A stretch of DNA of 64,000 nucleotides from JAGVIE01 sp964520905 (GCA_964520905.1 CAZFQL010000004.1:124001-188000); one strand, 5' to 3'. Counted from the first letter of the stretch, positions 1 through 9,577 are shown. Made by a program: numbers and translations. The notes: generated by a model from the sequence alone, not told the origin.

Positions 1-321
1 CGACAAAGGAGTCAACGCGTAGTAATCCACCCCCGCGATTATAAACCCGCGCTGTTTGATCAACGTCAATAATGTATCGCCGTCAGCCTGCCGCATTCCA
101 AGAACGCTTTTCCGGTTATAGTAATTTGCCGCAGGAACATTGGTGGCGCAGTCAACTTCACGGACAGGGGACTTCCAATTGGAGAACCAGCAATTCTCCG
201 AGTACCAGTCAGGCGCGCCGTATATCTTCTGAGGAATTTCTAACGAAATACCTGTCAGAGACAGCAGAACAACAATAAAGCAAAAGTGTAAGTAGCGGTA
301 CATACCAAATCCTTTTTTCAT
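1..321 (-). CDS. Out-of-frame continuation of the GT39-like protein, open at the window edge
   Basis: A minus-strand frame is open from an ATG at 321 to base 1. It starts MKKGFGMYRYLHFCFIVV, has one hydrophobic stretch, then a soluble portion containing KIYGAPDWYSENCW and ending in DYYALTPLS. This resembles the periplasmic C-terminal region expected after the last membrane helix of the protein encoded at 209-952. The two frames overlap over 209-321, where both encode hydrophobic sequence, and the ATG has no Shine-Dalgarno sequence. A single frameshift therefore explains it better than a separate gene. The composite would read through WYVPLLTLLLYCCSAV into SLTGISLEIPQKIYG. Confidence 0.45.
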   Translation of the reverse strand, partial: MKKGFGMYRYLHFCFIVVLLSLTGISLEIPQKIYGAPDWYSENCWFSNWKSPVREVDCATNVPAANYYNRKSVLGMRQADGDTLLTLIKQRGFIIAGVDYYALTPLS

Positions 322-952
322 TGAATAAAAAAGAGATATTCGCAAAATCGCCGACCGTTTTAACATCCGGTCGGAAATAATACACCGAGAAAGCGAGAAG
401 CGCAAGAATACCGTAAATGATGCGGTATCGCTTCTCTTTTAATTTGAAGAGATTCAATCCGATAAGCGAGATTGGGGTCGTTAAAATGGCTATGATGTAA
501 AATGCCCACCACCTCCAACCGAGAACGATAAACAATCCGGCAAAAGCATAAGGTCTGGCAACTCTCGACCAGAAAACAAAAATTGGAAAGACTGCAATAA
601 AAGCAGAACCATAAAACGATTTCCATCCTTTGCCTGTGATCCAATAGAAAAATAAAACAGTCAACGATCCACAAATCGCAATCGGCAAACGAAGGAAGAA
701 CTCGCTGTCCGGTAAAAATTTAGCAAGATATACAGTTAAAAACTCCTGCCGCGGAATTCCTTTTGCCCAATCGGCGAATAAAGCTTCATCAGTCCATAAA
801 GGAGGGATGCCTAAATTTGCGAGACGCAGGGAAGCGCCTAAGATGAACACACACCAAACTAAATATTGTATCTGTTTGTTGTTCACGATTATATATTGCT
901 TGTTAGAAACATTGTGCGTAAGGAATATAAAACTTGCGGGAAGTAATGTCAA
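209..952 (-). CDS. GT39-type membrane glycosyltransferase, N-terminal part (frame-disrupted)
   Basis: Integral membrane protein with several hydrophobic segments. Near residue 50 it carries PPLWTDEALFADWA, the acidic DE loop typical of the ArnT/PMT (GT39) family of lipid-linked sugar transferases, whose active site faces the periplasm. The reading frame stops at 209 after about 247 residues, whereas the family is usually 450-600 residues. The sensible continuation lies in another frame (see 1-321), so either the gene is frameshifted or the sequence has an error at about 265-320. The first codons are probably not translated; a GTG about 22 codons in (VNNKQIQYLVW) is an alternative start. Sugar and acceptor cannot be told. 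Family fairly confident, function not. Confidence 0.6.
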   Translation of the reverse strand: MTLLPASFIFLTHNVSNKQYIIVNNKQIQYLVWCVFILGASLRLANLGIPPLWTDEALFADWAKGIPRQEFLTVYLAKFLPDSEFFLRLPIAICGSLTVLFFYWITGKGWKSFYGSAFIAVFPIFVFWSRVARPYAFAGLFIVLGWRWWAFYIIAILTTPISLIGLNLFKLKEKRYRIIYGILALLAFSVYYFRPDVKTVGDFANISFLFNEKRIWYVPLLTLLLYCCSAVSDRYFVRNSSEDIRRA

Positions 953-975
953 CTTAAAAAAGGGGGAGAATATTC

Positions 976-1008
976 AAGTGGAGTCCATCTGGGAAATGGA
1001 CTCCACTT
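976..1008 (-). terminator. Perfect 13-bp hairpin after the phospholipase-like gene
   Basis: Arms AAGTGGAGTCCAT (976-988) and its exact complement (996-1008) enclose a 7-nt loop, 12 bases past the stop of the gene at 1020-2294. On the minus strand a T-run follows about 15 nt after the stem, and on the plus strand ATTTTTATTT follows. It is probably a transcription terminator or mRNA 3'-end stabiliser. Confidence 0.6.
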
Positions 1009-1019
1009 AACGAGTATTT

Positions 1020-2294
1020 TTATTTCACAAGCATCAACTGTTTCGTTGCGATGAATCCATCGGCACTTAATCGGCAGAAGTACGCACCACTTGGTAAATC
1101 CGAGGCGTTCCAGATTGCAATATGCTCACCGGCAGATTGTTCGCCGTCGACAAGCGTTGCAACTTCCCGTCCCAGCATGTTATAAATCTTCAGTGTTACG
1201 CGCGAAGGCACAGGAAGTGAGTACGATATTGAGGTTGTTGGATTAAAGGGGTTCGGATAATTCTGGCTGAGAGAAAAATCAACCGGTGTGTTTTCGCTTA
1301 ATACCCGATCAGAAGTTGTGTTTCCCTGTAAGGATGCAAATGGAGAAACACGATACGGCTTCATTACGTTCTCAAGATGAGCAAGTGTCTTTGAAAGCTC
1401 CTCAGCATAATCGGGTTTAACGATATTAATCGCAGCAGAAATGAAATAGGCAACTTGTTCGGGAGTAACTGTAACTGTTACGGTATTTCCTGTTGCTGCT
1501 TCGATGTACATCTTTGCAATCGGTGCGGTCTGTGCGGCAAGCAATCCGATTGTTTGAGATTCCGGCAACGCAAATGCTTGGCCATATTGCATAATATATT
1601 TCCGGAATTCTTTCTCTGATCCTATAATCATCATCGAGGCATCGTTCTTTGATATGCCGGCAAAGTCAGCAAGCCCCTCGGCGTATGCCGCAGATAAAAG
1701 CGAAGGAACATCCTTGTGTCGAGTTTGCGCTGCGAGATACATTTGAAAACCAATAACGCGATCAAGATTTCGTTTCACAAGAAGATCAACGGCTGTTTCA
1801 GATAGATCGTGTCCAAGTGCTGGGGCGATTCCGTTTGCAATCGCATCGGCAGTTAACGGATCGAGACCGGCATCGGTAAGGATTCTGGTCAGTGTGGGAA
1901 CAAGCGAGGGAGCGAGAGCCAACCCCTTTTCCACGGCGTACCCGCCGCTGGTTGTGAACCCATCGATGTGCGCGGTCCAATCACCACCGAATAATTGATT
2001 GTGGCTCACATCGCCGAATGCTACTTGTTTAAGATGATGATTCCATGCAAGCGTGTAGATTGGTTGAAAGTTTGTGTGTGTTTGTTCGTATAGATACTGT
2101 CCGTTAGCATCGAACATAAAATTGAACGCGTCCGGGAGCACTGCACCGTACATCTCGTTAAAATTCGCTGGTCCGGGTTTGGTGCTAAGCTGCTTTGCAA
2201 AGTACATGTGTGTAGCGTTCCCCCAACTCAAAGCTACAGTTGTCATCAGGATCGACAAAACAGCAATGCAAAAGAACTTCATTGAATTATTCAT
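1020..2294 (-). CDS. Secreted zinc-dependent phospholipase C-like protein with T9SS sorting domain
   Basis: A signal peptide (residues 1-23) is followed directly by a tryptophan: the mature N-terminus WGNATHMYFA mimics that of zinc-dependent phospholipases C, where Trp1 is a metal ligand. Further family-like features are GAVLPDAF, GDWTAHIDGF and GHDLSETAVD (a His-x3-Glu pair). These suggest the trinuclear Zn site, though not every ligand could be assigned. The last about 80 residues form a type IX secretion C-terminal domain (NYPNPFNPTT, then the beta fold ending LMLVK), so the protein is exported across the outer membrane and probably surface anchored. The start has AAGGAG about 7 nt upstream. 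Substrate unknown; nuclease S1/P1-like activity is an alternative within the same fold. Confidence 0.6.
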   Translation of the reverse strand: MNNSMKFFCIAVLSILMTTVALSWGNATHMYFAKQLSTKPGPANFNEMYGAVLPDAFNFMFDANGQYLYEQTHTNFQPIYTLAWNHHLKQVAFGDVSHNQLFGGDWTAHIDGFTTSGGYAVEKGLALAPSLVPTLTRILTDAGLDPLTADAIANGIAPALGHDLSETAVDLLVKRNLDRVIGFQMYLAAQTRHKDVPSLLSAAYAEGLADFAGISKNDASMMIIGSEKEFRKYIMQYGQAFALPESQTIGLLAAQTAPIAKMYIEAATGNTVTVTVTPEQVAYFISAAINIVKPDYAEELSKTLAHLENVMKPYRVSPFASLQGNTTSDRVLSENTPVDFSLSQNYPNPFNPTTSISYSLPVPSRVTLKIYNMLGREVATLVDGEQSAGEHIAIWNASDLPSGAYFCRLSADGFIATKQLMLVK

Positions 2295-2691
2295 AGTATG
2301 TCTCCTTGATATTATGTGGTGATGAATGAATTACGTAGAACAATTACTCGGAATTAATTTAATACAATTCAAACAACGAGTTGTCAAGGAATTGTAAAAA
2401 GAATGTAACAGTATTTAAGCACACGGCGATTCATATAAATTGTGACGGCGTAAAATTTTATTAATGAAGAATTCCCATGGTGACGCCCTTAGTCAGAATA
2501 TAGACCATGATCTTAGTGAAATTTATTGCATGTTTTGATAAATGTCAAATCCCAGATGGTCTTTAAATCTAAACTTTCCTCTTTCGGCGATTTTCATTGA
2601 AATTCAGCCCAAATAAGCTAAATAAGTTATTGTTGATTCTTGTTAGCGAATTCAGTAACATTCAACCAAGCATGAATTCATATCAACTGGA
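2295..2691. other. Divergent intergenic region
   Basis: 397 bases between the phospholipase-like gene (minus) and the histidine kinase (plus). No credible coding frame. It holds the AAGGAG ribosome site of the minus gene and an 8-bp inverted repeat TACAATTC/GAATTGTA (2363-2370 with 2389-2396). It must contain two divergent promoters, but I cannot place them with confidence. Confidence 0.5.
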
Positions 2692-5088
2692 ATGACAAAC
2701 AAACAAACATACCGCCCCGCAATAATTGTAATAGACATATTATTTATAATCTATGTTTGTTTTGCAGTATACCATCACACTCAAAAACCCTTCGTTTCTG
2801 CCGAGCTGACGGATATAACTGATTTAAAAATTAATGGGGTGGTCGCCGGCAATGCAGACGATATTGAGTTTCTGGTAAGTAATCATCAGGCGGGCGACAC
2901 GATCTCAATCGAAGATACACAGGGCTTCAGTTCTAAATCAGTCGCCTTAATTAATTTCTCCTCATCGGCTGGAATTCTCCTTGATGTACTCATTGTCGTT
3001 CTTTTTTTTGGGTTAGGCGCGTTTGTCTATTGGAGAAAACTTAAGGATCGGGCAGCTTTAATTTTTCACCTCGCCGCTACGACAGTTGCCATTGCAATCA
3101 TTGGCACGAAAACAATTTACGCCATTCAGCCGCCGGTATTAGGTTATGCGTTAAGCGTTCTTTTCTTTTTCGCATACACTTTTGGTCCCGCTATATTCGT
3201 TCACTTCACGTTTGTTTTTCCATTTGTTCGCTGGAAGAAATATTTACGGCTGATGTTTTGCTTATATTCTTTAGCTGCAATTATTTCCATATGGCATGTA
3301 TGGCTGTATCTCGCTGCAGCGGGAAGACATTCTTTAGAGATGTATCATGCCGTAAAAACAGTTTCGATGTTGCAGAATGGCTTTATATTTCTCTTGCTGA
3401 TTCAGGGCATAATCAATTTTATTTACTCATACAAGAAAGCCCCATCGCTTGCGGAAAAGAAAAAAATCAGGTGGATGCTATACGGAATCTTCCTTGGTCC
3501 GGCACCATTTGTATTTCTTTGGGTGCTGCCTATCGCTATTGGTCGTGCCCCATGGGTGTCTGAACAGGTTATTAAAAGCTTTCTACTGTTGATTCCCATT
3601 ACATTTTCTTTTGCGATCCTAAAATACCGTGCGATGAATATAGATATACTAATCAATCGCAGTGCAGTATACATGATAGTTGTTGGAATGGGCTTAGCGT
3701 TGTACCTAACGGTTGTCGGTGCTACGGCGAACATTATAACTTCTCTCACCCCTCAAACTTCTTTAATTATCTCGACTCTAACTGCAGCAGTTATAGCGCT
3801 TTTATTCGATCCTATGCGTAGGCAGGTACAGCATATTGTAGACCGGTTGTTCTTTCGTGTACAGTACAATTTCCGGCAAACGCAGAATCGTTTTATCGAA
3901 GAAATCAAACAATGCATTGACATAAAAAGTCTTGCCGAGCTGTTGGTCAATCGTATTGACGAGATTCTTCCCGTTGAGCGGATAGGATTTGCTAAAGCCC
4001 GAGATCAGGATAGAAGACTTCAACTTATTGCCCATAAAAATTATGATATTCTTGCCGGACATAACATCCGGATTGATAGAGAAAAATTACAGGCGAGTTT
4101 TGAATTACCGCTCGCACTCGACGATCATCTTGAGTCTGGAATTCATCACGACTTTGCAGACCCACAGATGTTCAATCGCTGGGGCATCACACTTGTGTTT
4201 CCAATGATATCGGAACAAAAAGAAATCTTGGGATTCTTGATACTCGGTGAAAAGAAATCAGGTGCAAGGTTTAGTGCCGAGGATGTCGATTTATTGCACT
4301 CAATTACCACACAGGCAGGTTTAACCGTTGAGCGAATCGTTCTGCAGCAAAAGCTTCTTATTGAGCAAGCCGAAACACAAAGGCTTGAAGAATTAAACAA
4401 ACTGAAATCCTATTTTGTCTCCAGTGTTTCTCACGATCTGAAGACACCGCTTACATCCATCAAGATGTTCGCAGAACTTTTACGGACGAGGAATAATATA
4501 TCAAAGTCGGACACGAACGAATATCTCGAAATTATCGAAGGAGAAAGTGAGCGCCTTACACGTCTTATCAACAACGTTCTCGACTTTGCAAAAATTGAGC
4601 GAGGTGTTAAGGAGTATCATTTCTCGGAAATTGAATTGAATGCACTTGTGAGAAACGTACTGCGAATTCTTCGGTACCAGCTTAAAATCGAAAAGTGTAC
4701 GGTTCACGAAAAGTTGTGCGATAGAGAATGCATCATCAATGCCGACAAAGATGCCCTGACGGAAGTTCTCATTAACCTCATTTCGAACGCAATAAAATAT
4801 TCGCATGATGAAAAAGAGATTTCAATAGCACTATCAAGACGTGACGGATTCGTAGCGCTGCGGGTTGCTGATAAGGGAATAGGAATAGCCTCTGAAGAGA
4901 TGCCGCATATTTTCGAACCGTTCTACAGAGCGCTGGAAGGAAAAATTCATGGTTCCGGCGGAGCCGGTTTGGGGCTCGCGATAGTCAAACACGTGATGGA
5001 TGCTCACGAAGGAAAGGTCGAAGTGGAAAGCGTTCCCGGAAAGGGGAGTACTTTTACATTATTATTTCCATTAAGTCTGGAGGAATGA
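2692..5088 (+). CDS. Membrane sensor histidine kinase (multi-TM sensor, GAF, HisKA, HATPase)
   Basis: The N-terminal membrane helix (about 8-28) is followed by a small extracytoplasmic segment (about 30-90), then about 8 further membrane helices to about residue 375. A GAF-like domain follows (about 395-545). The HisKA H-box SVSHDLKTPLTSIKM has its phospho-His near residue 581. The ATPase domain shows an N-box (ISNAIKYS), G1 (DKGIGI), F-box (HIFEPFYR) and G2 (GLGLAIVKH). It autophosphorylates and should donate to the OmpR-type regulator whose ATG lies 1 nt after its stop. The multi-helix sensor suggests a membrane or lipid signal; the ligand is unknown. The start codon has only a weak ribosome site (CTGGA). 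Confidence 0.85.
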   Translation: MTNKQTYRPAIIVIDILFIIYVCFAVYHHTQKPFVSAELTDITDLKINGVVAGNADDIEFLVSNHQAGDTISIEDTQGFSSKSVALINFSSSAGILLDVLIVVLFFGLGAFVYWRKLKDRAALIFHLAATTVAIAIIGTKTIYAIQPPVLGYALSVLFFFAYTFGPAIFVHFTFVFPFVRWKKYLRLMFCLYSLAAIISIWHVWLYLAAAGRHSLEMYHAVKTVSMLQNGFIFLLLIQGIINFIYSYKKAPSLAEKKKIRWMLYGIFLGPAPFVFLWVLPIAIGRAPWVSEQVIKSFLLLIPITFSFAILKYRAMNIDILINRSAVYMIVVGMGLALYLTVVGATANIITSLTPQTSLIISTLTAAVIALLFDPMRRQVQHIVDRLFFRVQYNFRQTQNRFIEEIKQCIDIKSLAELLVNRIDEILPVERIGFAKARDQDRRLQLIAHKNYDILAGHNIRIDREKLQASFELPLALDDHLESGIHHDFADPQMFNRWGITLVFPMISEQKEILGFLILGEKKSGARFSAEDVDLLHSITTQAGLTVERIVLQQKLLIEQAETQRLEELNKLKSYFVSSVSHDLKTPLTSIKMFAELLRTRNNISKSDTNEYLEIIEGESERLTRLINNVLDFAKIERGVKEYHFSEIELNALVRNVLRILRYQLKIEKCTVHEKLCDRECIINADKDALTEVLINLISNAIKYSHDEKEISIALSRRDGFVALRVADKGIGIASEEMPHIFEPFYRALEGKIHGSGGAGLGLAIVKHVMDAHEGKVEVESVPGKGSTFTLLFPLSLEE

Positions 5089-5089
5089 T

Positions 5090-5773
5090 ATGAAAAGAAT
5101 ATTAGTTGTTGAAGACGATCCAGCAATTCTTAAAGGCCTTGAGGCTGCATTACAGGAAGAACATTATGAAGTGCTAAAAGCAATGGATGGCGAGAAATGC
5201 CATCAGATAGTCAAGGGTGAAAAGCTTGATTTGATAATTTTAGATATCATGCTGCCAAAGAAACACGGATTCGATGTTTGCCGCGATTTAAGAAAGGAAG
5301 GATTCGATACACCCATTCTTATTCTGACAAGCAAAAAGGAAGAAATAGATAAGGTGCTTGGACTGGAACTTGGTGCCGATGATTACGTTACGAAACCTTT
5401 CAGCATCCGGGAGCTTCTAGCGCGCGTCAAAGTATTGCTGCGACGAAAAGCACAAATCAAACGAGAGATTGATGAATATAGTTTTGGGAATGTCCATGTT
5501 GATTTTAAAAAGCAGATAGCATCAAAGAATAAGGAAGCAATTAAACTATCGACAAAAGAATTTGAAGTTATAAAATATTTCATCCAACATGAAGGGGAGG
5601 TTGTCACACGTGAGATGTTGTTGGATGATGTTTGGGGTTATGAGAACTTTCCTACTACACGTACAGTCGATAATTATATACTCTCGTTAAGAAAGAAAAT
5701 TGAAGATAATCCAAATAATCCAAAGTATTTAATTACAATTCATACGGCTGGATATAAATTTGTTAAAGGTTAA
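5090..5773 (+). CDS. OmpR/PhoB-family response regulator
   Basis: Receiver domain (1-115) with the acidic pair EDD near the start, phospho-acceptor Asp in LIILDIMLP, the conserved Thr in ILTSK and Lys in YVTKPF. A winged-helix DNA-binding domain (about 128-227) follows, with VTREMLLDDVWGYE and TVDNYILSLRKKIE. Length is normal for the family. Its ribosome site CTGGAGGA lies inside the end of the kinase gene, so the two are translationally coupled and form a two-component system. Its C-terminal region is closely similar to the broken remnant at 12887-13068. Target genes are not evident. Confidence 0.9.
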   Translation: MKRILVVEDDPAILKGLEAALQEEHYEVLKAMDGEKCHQIVKGEKLDLIILDIMLPKKHGFDVCRDLRKEGFDTPILILTSKKEEIDKVLGLELGADDYVTKPFSIRELLARVKVLLRRKAQIKREIDEYSFGNVHVDFKKQIASKNKEAIKLSTKEFEVIKYFIQHEGEVVTREMLLDDVWGYENFPTTRTVDNYILSLRKKIEDNPNNPKYLITIHTAGYKFVKG

Positions 5774-5807
5774 TTGTCTTTTATTACTTTAAATACAAAA
5801 ACGATAC

Positions 5808-7250
5808 TCACGCCGCAAATGCTTTTTCTATTTCCTCCGAAGTAATCTTCTTCACATTGCTAGTAACATTCGACTCTTTTTTTGTCTTGGTACCCGATAC
5901 GAAAACCCGCTTCTGCGCGTGATGTCTCTGGAAAATTGAGAGCTTGAAATACACAAAAGTAGTTACAAGTATCTTCAGAACAAATTGCGGTAACGATTCA
6001 TGCGCTGATTGTATCAAAAAAAATCTTAGCCACCGTTTAAAGATGTTCTTCCACGAGAAAAATATTTTGTTGACCCGCTTGTATGCTGCATAAATTTCAT
6101 CTTCAGTCAAATGTTTATGTTTGAACACAAGATGATCTCCTTCATAATGTGAGAGATCGTTATCTGTTATCCTCCCTTCAGCAGCAACTTGATGGTACCA
6201 GGGCGTGCCATAAATTGGAATGGAAATCGAAGGAAGAATTACACAAGTTCCCACATCATCCAACTGTTGTGGAAGTGTTTCATAGTATTCGCGTGTATCT
6301 TCTTCTAGCGCAAACATGAATCCGGTAAACGTCAGAATTCCCCGCCGGTGAAGTTTCTCGAACACCTCTTTATATTCTTGAACTTTATTCTGCCTTTTTT
6401 GAACGCCAGCCAAACTCTTATCGTTCAGTGATTCCATTCCAATAAATGCCATCCGGCAATTTGCTTTGGCAAGTAACTCCACAAATTCATCATCTCTCAA
6501 ACACTCAATACTGAATTGCGTCCCGATTGCCCAAAATTTGAGTTTCGCGATTTCACGGAGCAGGTTTTTAGCATTCACTAAATCTCCTCCAAGATTGTTA
6601 TCAAGAATCATTGCCATCTTCCGCTTGTACCAGGGAAGTTTCTTTGTACTTGTTAAATCGCGAATGACATCTTTTATCGGTCGTGTCCTGTAAGGTGTTC
6701 GTTTGATGTTTAAAGCACAATAAGTGCAAGGGTGCGGACACCCACGTGATGCCTCCACGACAATTGGTGTAGTGAATTTCGATTCAACAAGATCGTATCG
6801 CGGCGACGGAATATTATCTAATGAAGATGTCGGATATGCAACATACCGACGTTTGAGTTTTCCTGCTGCTAAATCATGAACCATTTGATTCCAGACACCT
6901 TGAGCTTCGCCTACAAGGATCGAATCAAAATGGGGCTGTACCTCATCGGGAAAAGTTGAGGCAAACTTCCCGCCGCCAATGACTATTTTCCCCATCGTGT
7001 GAAATCGTGCCGCAACCTCATATGCATGAGGTGCAATGTAATCCATAAAACTCAGCGCAACGAAATCAGCATCCGTTTCATAATCAATCGGACGCACCAT
7101 TTCGTGGAGCACTTCAACTTCGACGATTGGCGGTGTCATTCCGGCGAGTAAAATTCCGGGCAGCGGCGGCGCCGGATTCAGTGCATAATACGGCTCTTCG
7201 TTTTTGAGATTCTGAAATAAAACAATGATCAAAAGCTTCGGCTTTTTCAT
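5808..7250 (-). CDS. B12-binding-domain radical SAM enzyme
   Basis: The N-terminal about 150 residues form a Rossmann-like cobalamin-binding-type domain (FVALSFMDY, KIVIGGGKFAS). The radical SAM core follows, with Cys ligands in RGCPHPCTYCALN (CX3CX2C, about residues 171-178) that bind a [4Fe-4S] cluster and S-adenosylmethionine. The rest is a TIM-barrel-like core and a basic C-terminal tail. Such proteins carry out methylations or carbon-carbon rearrangements on lipids, isoprenoids and antibiotics. The classic DXHXXG cobalamin motif is not visible, so real B12 binding is unsure. It is last in the six-gene operon starting at 12340, 7 nt after the preceding stop, and probably modifies that pathway's product. 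Confidence 0.75.
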   Translation of the reverse strand: MKKPKLLIIVLFQNLKNEEPYYALNPAPPLPGILLAGMTPPIVEVEVLHEMVRPIDYETDADFVALSFMDYIAPHAYEVAARFHTMGKIVIGGGKFASTFPDEVQPHFDSILVGEAQGVWNQMVHDLAAGKLKRRYVAYPTSSLDNIPSPRYDLVESKFTTPIVVEASRGCPHPCTYCALNIKRTPYRTRPIKDVIRDLTSTKKLPWYKRKMAMILDNNLGGDLVNAKNLLREIAKLKFWAIGTQFSIECLRDDEFVELLAKANCRMAFIGMESLNDKSLAGVQKRQNKVQEYKEVFEKLHRRGILTFTGFMFALEEDTREYYETLPQQLDDVGTCVILPSISIPIYGTPWYHQVAAEGRITDNDLSHYEGDHLVFKHKHLTEDEIYAAYKRVNKIFFSWKNIFKRWLRFFLIQSAHESLPQFVLKILVTTFVYFKLSIFQRHHAQKRVFVSGTKTKKESNVTSNVKKITSEEIEKAFAA

Positions 7251-7257
7251 ATTAATC

Positions 7258-8529
7258 TCACTTGCTTGTACTTTCAGACCAAACTTCCTCGACCGCAGTT
7301 AGAAGTTTATCAATATCTTCCTTAGTATGTGTCGCCATCATGCTGATACGGAATCGCTGCTGAGATACCGGGACTGCGGGGTATTCGATAGAATTTATAA
7401 ATATTCCTCGCTCATGAAATTTTCTTGCCATAGAACGGATGTTCATTCCAACAGGCACTCTCAATGGAATGATAGCCGCTTGGGGATGGACCTCAAATCC
7501 AATTTTATGAAGTCCATCTGTTGTATATCTGACATTCTCTCTTAGAGCGGTGAGTAGCTGCGGCTCTTTCTCGATAACATCCAACCCAGCAATTACAGAT
7601 GCAATCACAACCGGTGGCAGTGAAGCGGAAAACATGTACGAGCGTGCAAAATATCTCAGATAATCTATAATTGGTTTTGATGCAGCAACGAATCCACCAG
7701 TTACTGCAAACACTTTGCTAAATGTTCCCATTGTAACATCGACTTTTCCTTCAATCCCGAAATGCTCGGCTGTTCCTCGGCCGGTTTCCCCCATTACACC
7801 TGTTCCGTGTGCATCATCAACAATGAGCAGTGCACCGTAAGATTTGCACAGAGGAATAAGCACATCAAGCGGTGCAAGGTCGCCATCCATCGAATAAACT
7901 CCTTCCACCCCGACGAATGTATCCGTTTTGTTCGATCTATTCTCCAACATTTTTTTCAAACGCTCAATGTTGTTGTGAGAGAATCTATAAGATTGCACGC
8001 CAGACATCTTGATGCCGTCACAAAATGAAGCATGACTGTAATCATCGTAAAACACACTGTCGTCAGGATTCATCAAGCCGGTGACGAGTCCGACGTTTGC
8101 GCCATAACCGCTTGAGAAGATGAGCGCATCCTCAGTGCCTTTAAACGCTGCAAGCCGCTGCTCTAACTCCCGGTGTAAACCAGTGTAGCCGTTTAGAAGC
8201 GGCGGTACCCCAACCCCAACTCCATATTCACGAATTGCCTGCTGTGCTTTTTCAAGAACATACGGATGATCTGCCAGACCTAAATAGTTGTTTGAACCGA
8301 ACATAATCATCTCCTTACTTTTTCTATTGTATGGGTCGACAACTGTGACTGTGTGATTTGCAGGGGAAGTAATCACCCGCATACAAAGATTCTCCTGTGA
8401 GCTTTCTAACTCTTTGAGGAAGGAACCAAAAAGTTCCGTCTTCTCTTGTAATCGAAGCGCCCTTCCTCTTAGCAGAATCTGACGCAAATCAAAATTCTCT
8501 CCGCCTTTGTAAATTTCAGTGACTAACAT
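7258..8529 (-). CDS. Alpha-oxoamine synthase (serine palmitoyltransferase / KBL / BioF family)
   Basis: Fold-type I PLP enzyme condensing an amino acid with an acyl-CoA or acyl-ACP, with loss of CO2. Visible are the substrate loop FGSNNYLGLADHP, the aspartate motif VDDAHGTGVMG and the PLP-binding Lys in TMGTFSKVFAVTGG (about residue 272). An N-terminal extension of about 60 residues precedes the core, which resembles bacterial serine palmitoyltransferases more than BioF. It sits among a lipid kinase, a UbiA prenyltransferase and an SDR reductase, not among biotin or threonine genes, so a long-chain-base (sphingoid-like) role is favoured. The start overlaps the upstream gene by 14 nt. Family certain; substrate inferred. 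Confidence 0.8.
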   Translation of the reverse strand: MLVTEIYKGGENFDLRQILLRGRALRLQEKTELFGSFLKELESSQENLCMRVITSPANHTVTVVDPYNRKSKEMIMFGSNNYLGLADHPYVLEKAQQAIREYGVGVGVPPLLNGYTGLHRELEQRLAAFKGTEDALIFSSGYGANVGLVTGLMNPDDSVFYDDYSHASFCDGIKMSGVQSYRFSHNNIERLKKMLENRSNKTDTFVGVEGVYSMDGDLAPLDVLIPLCKSYGALLIVDDAHGTGVMGETGRGTAEHFGIEGKVDVTMGTFSKVFAVTGGFVAASKPIIDYLRYFARSYMFSASLPPVVIASVIAGLDVIEKEPQLLTALRENVRYTTDGLHKIGFEVHPQAAIIPLRVPVGMNIRSMARKFHERGIFINSIEYPAVPVSQQRFRISMMATHTKEDIDKLLTAVEEVWSESTSK

Positions 8530-9577
8530 ATTGATGTTCTCCTTTCTGAATTTCTTTATCGATCGTTAACAATTCGTTTACATAGTTCTCAACATTTCCA
8601 TTCATTTGGATTGGAAGATTTCTAATCCTCCCGGTGTCGATTATAGTTGTTTCTCCGTAGAGATGTAGTTTGATTGCTGTTTCATCAATGACTTTTCCAA
8701 GTGGAATTGGATACCATTCATTTTTACTTGCGCGATATAGAAAATCGATCTCGGAATTTTTCGGGATTGTGAAGATCAGTTCGAACTCACCGTGCTGTCC
8801 TGCCAAAAGCAGCCAGGATGGAAGTCCTACCGCATCGGCAAGTAACTTTGCATCAGGATGAAGAGCCGACTGCCATTCAACATTCAATTCGAATCCGACA
8901 TTATTCAAACGCATCAATTGATCGAGCGTTGAGATTACACCATCACTCGTATCCATACAGGCTGTGGCAATGCCGTTGAGCAGTTGACCTTCTTTTATTC
9001 TTGCGTACGGCTGAAAGTTGATGTGGTAATTCTTCTGTTTTCCAAGTTGTGCAAGAGCGAAAGCGTTTCCAATTCCCAGTTGATTTGTTGAGTATAAAAT
9101 TTCACCCGGTTGACATCCGACTCTAGTAAGAAATTGACCTTTCTTGCAGCTTCCGATGGCAGTTCCCGTCATCAGAAGTTTCTCGCCGGAGTTCGTATCC
9201 CCGCCAAGGACATATGTTTCACATGCAGTACATGCATCGCGAATTCCCTTCTGCAAACGATGGAGGAAATGGTCGGGACAACTGCTCGGAATAACTTCCG
9301 ACAGCATAATACCCAGTGGTCGGGCGCCTACTGCAGCAATATCACTCAGATTTACCATGACTGTCATCCACCCGACCAAGTATGGGTTGTCGTACAATCC
9401 ACAAGTGATCTCTTCAACAATACTATCTGTAGTGATTGCAAGGAAATCGTTGTTTTCTGTTCGGATAATTTCCGCATCCGTTTGTTGGATGGAATTTTTC
9501 TGAAATGGCGAGCGAAGAAAATGTCGCGTCAGTTTTTCGATGAAATTGTTTTCTACAATTGAGTTTATCATTGACAC
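8516..9577 (-). CDS. ThiL/AIR-synthase-family kinase-like protein
   Basis: Resembles thiamine-monophosphate kinase (PurM/AIR synthase fold) in its acidic metal motif ATTDSIVEE, VNLSDIAAVGARPLG, the nucleotide loop YVLGGDTNSG, CMDTSDGV and GEFELIFT. These Asp residues bind Mg-ATP in ThiL. No thiamine genes accompany it. It lies inside a putative lipid operon, overlapping both neighbours (10 nt with the lipid kinase, 14 nt with the PLP enzyme), so it may phosphorylate a pathway intermediate instead of thiamine phosphate. GEFEL replaces the usual GEDYEL. A genuine ThiL that happens to sit here is the alternative. Confidence 0.65.
   Translation of the reverse strand: MSMINSIVENNFIEKLTRHFLRSPFQKNSIQQTDAEIIRTENNDFLAITTDSIVEEITCGLYDNPYLVGWMTVMVNLSDIAAVGARPLGIMLSEVIPSSCPDHFLHRLQKGIRDACTACETYVLGGDTNSGEKLLMTGTAIGSCKKGQFLTRVGCQPGEILYSTNQLGIGNAFALAQLGKQKNYHINFQPYARIKEGQLLNGIATACMDTSDGVISTLDQLMRLNNVGFELNVEWQSALHPDAKLLADAVGLPSWLLLAGQHGEFELIFTIPKNSEIDFLYRASKNEWYPIPLGKVIDETAIKLHLYGETTIIDTGRIRNLPIQMNGNVENYVNELLTIDKEIQKGEHQYVSH

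Noticed and set aside
72..278. Plus-strand 68-codon frame at the left edge
   Set aside because: It lies antisense to the glycosyltransferase continuation, has no recognisable sequence, and the minus frame is far more protein-like.
7258..8529. Calling the PLP enzyme BioF or KBL
   Set aside because: No biotin or threonine dehydrogenase genes nearby, an N-terminal extension is present, and the neighbours are lipid-type enzymes; left at family level.
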